Assembly: GCA_012031955.1 (NCBI GenBank)
Contig: JAAURZ010000195.1
Location: forward strand, 1-5,618
Direction of reading: 5' to 3'
Length of the DNA: 5,618 bases
Source: Bacteroidia bacterium
GTDB taxonomy: Bacteria > Bacteroidota > Bacteroidia > Cytophagales > Cyclobacteriaceae
Below the pieces are notes generated by a model. The model made no database searches. It was not told the origin of the DNA and saw nothing but the letters and a program-made list of their open reading frames with translations. Below are positions 5,377 to 5,618 of the stretch, piece after piece; within the stretch, counting starts at the first letter, position 1; every line of letters begins with the position of its first letter. The translations under genes were made by a program, and so were the position numbers.

Positions 5377-5618
5377 ATGGTATTTGATTTAGACATGATC
5401 AAGGCGGTGTACAAGAACATGCCCGCCCGCATCGCCAAAGCGCGCAAGGCCACCAACAAACCGCTCACCCTCTCAGAAAAGATTCTGTACTCCCATCTCC
5501 ACTCGGATCAGCCGGCGGAGAATTTTGGCAGGGGAAAATCGTACGTGAACTTTTCCCCGGATCGTGTGGCGATGCAAGACGCCACCAGCGCAGATGGCCA
5601 TGCTCCAGTTCATCTCGT
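5377..5618 (+). CDS. Aconitate hydratase, N-terminal part (runs off the window; apparent frameshift near the end)
   Basis: The first 70 or so codons of aconitase, the iron-sulfur enzyme of the TCA cycle that interconverts citrate and isocitrate. It begins MVFDLDMIKAVYKNMPARIA, then KPLTLSEKILYSHL and GKSYVNFSPDRVAMQDAT. This matches the N-terminus of the long (about 750-residue), mitochondrial-like aconitases of Bacteroidota, in which DRVAMQDATAQMALLQF is highly conserved. After T70 (5584-5586) the frame as written reads SADGHAPVHL, which is not aconitase. Skipping one base (A5587) restores AQMAMLQFIS, exactly as expected, so there is probably a one-base insertion. The start ATG at 5377 has an AT-rich Bacteroidota-style leader without a Shine-Dalgarno. 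The 4Fe-4S cysteines and active site lie beyond the window. Confidence 0.85.
   Translation, partial: MVFDLDMIKAVYKNMPARIAKARKATNKPLTLSEKILYSHLHSDQPAENFGRGKSYVNFSPDRVAMQDATSADGHAPVHL

Overview
The window looks like an environmental or draft contig from a member of the Bacteroidota, with a short piece of a different, GC-rich organism joined to its left end. The Bacteroidota assignment rests on four things: a type IX secretion (T9SS) gene pair (a SprB-repeat protein with a gliding-motility-type C-terminal domain, followed by PorP/SprF); promoters of the Bacteroidota form (TTTG, 18 bp, TAnnTTTG-like) with no strong Shine-Dalgarno sequences; a PTPS-folE pair; and the N-terminus of a Bacteroidota-like aconitase. 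Coding regions from about 753 onward are of moderate GC by eye, with AT-rich intergenic gaps. A finer placement (for example Cytophagales or Chitinophagales) is only a guess.

Layout. Positions 1 to about 405 (minus strand) are GC-rich and proteobacterial in style: the C-terminus of a D-2-hydroxyacid dehydrogenase, then the N-terminus of a TRAP-transporter solute-binding protein (DctP) with a good GGAG ribosome site. At 401-411 the reading frame passes without a stop into the N-terminus of a CPA1/NhaP-type Na+/H+ antiporter (start at 609, minus strand). This in-frame join of two unrelated half-genes is best explained as a chimera or misassembly. A divergent AT-rich gap (610-752) holds a good promoter for the next gene. 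Positions 753-2663 encode a secreted five-repeat SprB-like protein and 2669-3577 the PorP/SprF partner, 5 bp apart and surely one operon. Positions 3642-4052 encode a PTPS-family enzyme, and folE (4012-4703) overlaps its end; folE is broken by a one-base deletion at 4434/4435. Positions 4821-5270 encode a MarR-family regulator with its own promoter. From 5377 to the end is the start of aconitase, with an apparent one-base insertion at 5587.

How the genes work together. The repeat protein and PorP/SprF form a T9SS cargo and partner unit: the outer-membrane protein supports export and surface attachment of the type-B-CTD adhesin-like protein. FolE converts GTP to 7,8-dihydroneopterin triphosphate, which is the substrate of the PTPS-family enzyme, so the overlapping pair is a pterin or 7-deazapurine module. 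The MarR regulator and aconitase follow in the same direction without an obvious functional link.

I see no CRISPR array, tRNA, rRNA, insertion sequence or clearly new system. The observations most worth checking are the chimeric left end, the two single-base frameshifts (more likely sequence errors than biology), and the eukaryote-like zinc-site spacing of the PTPS protein.
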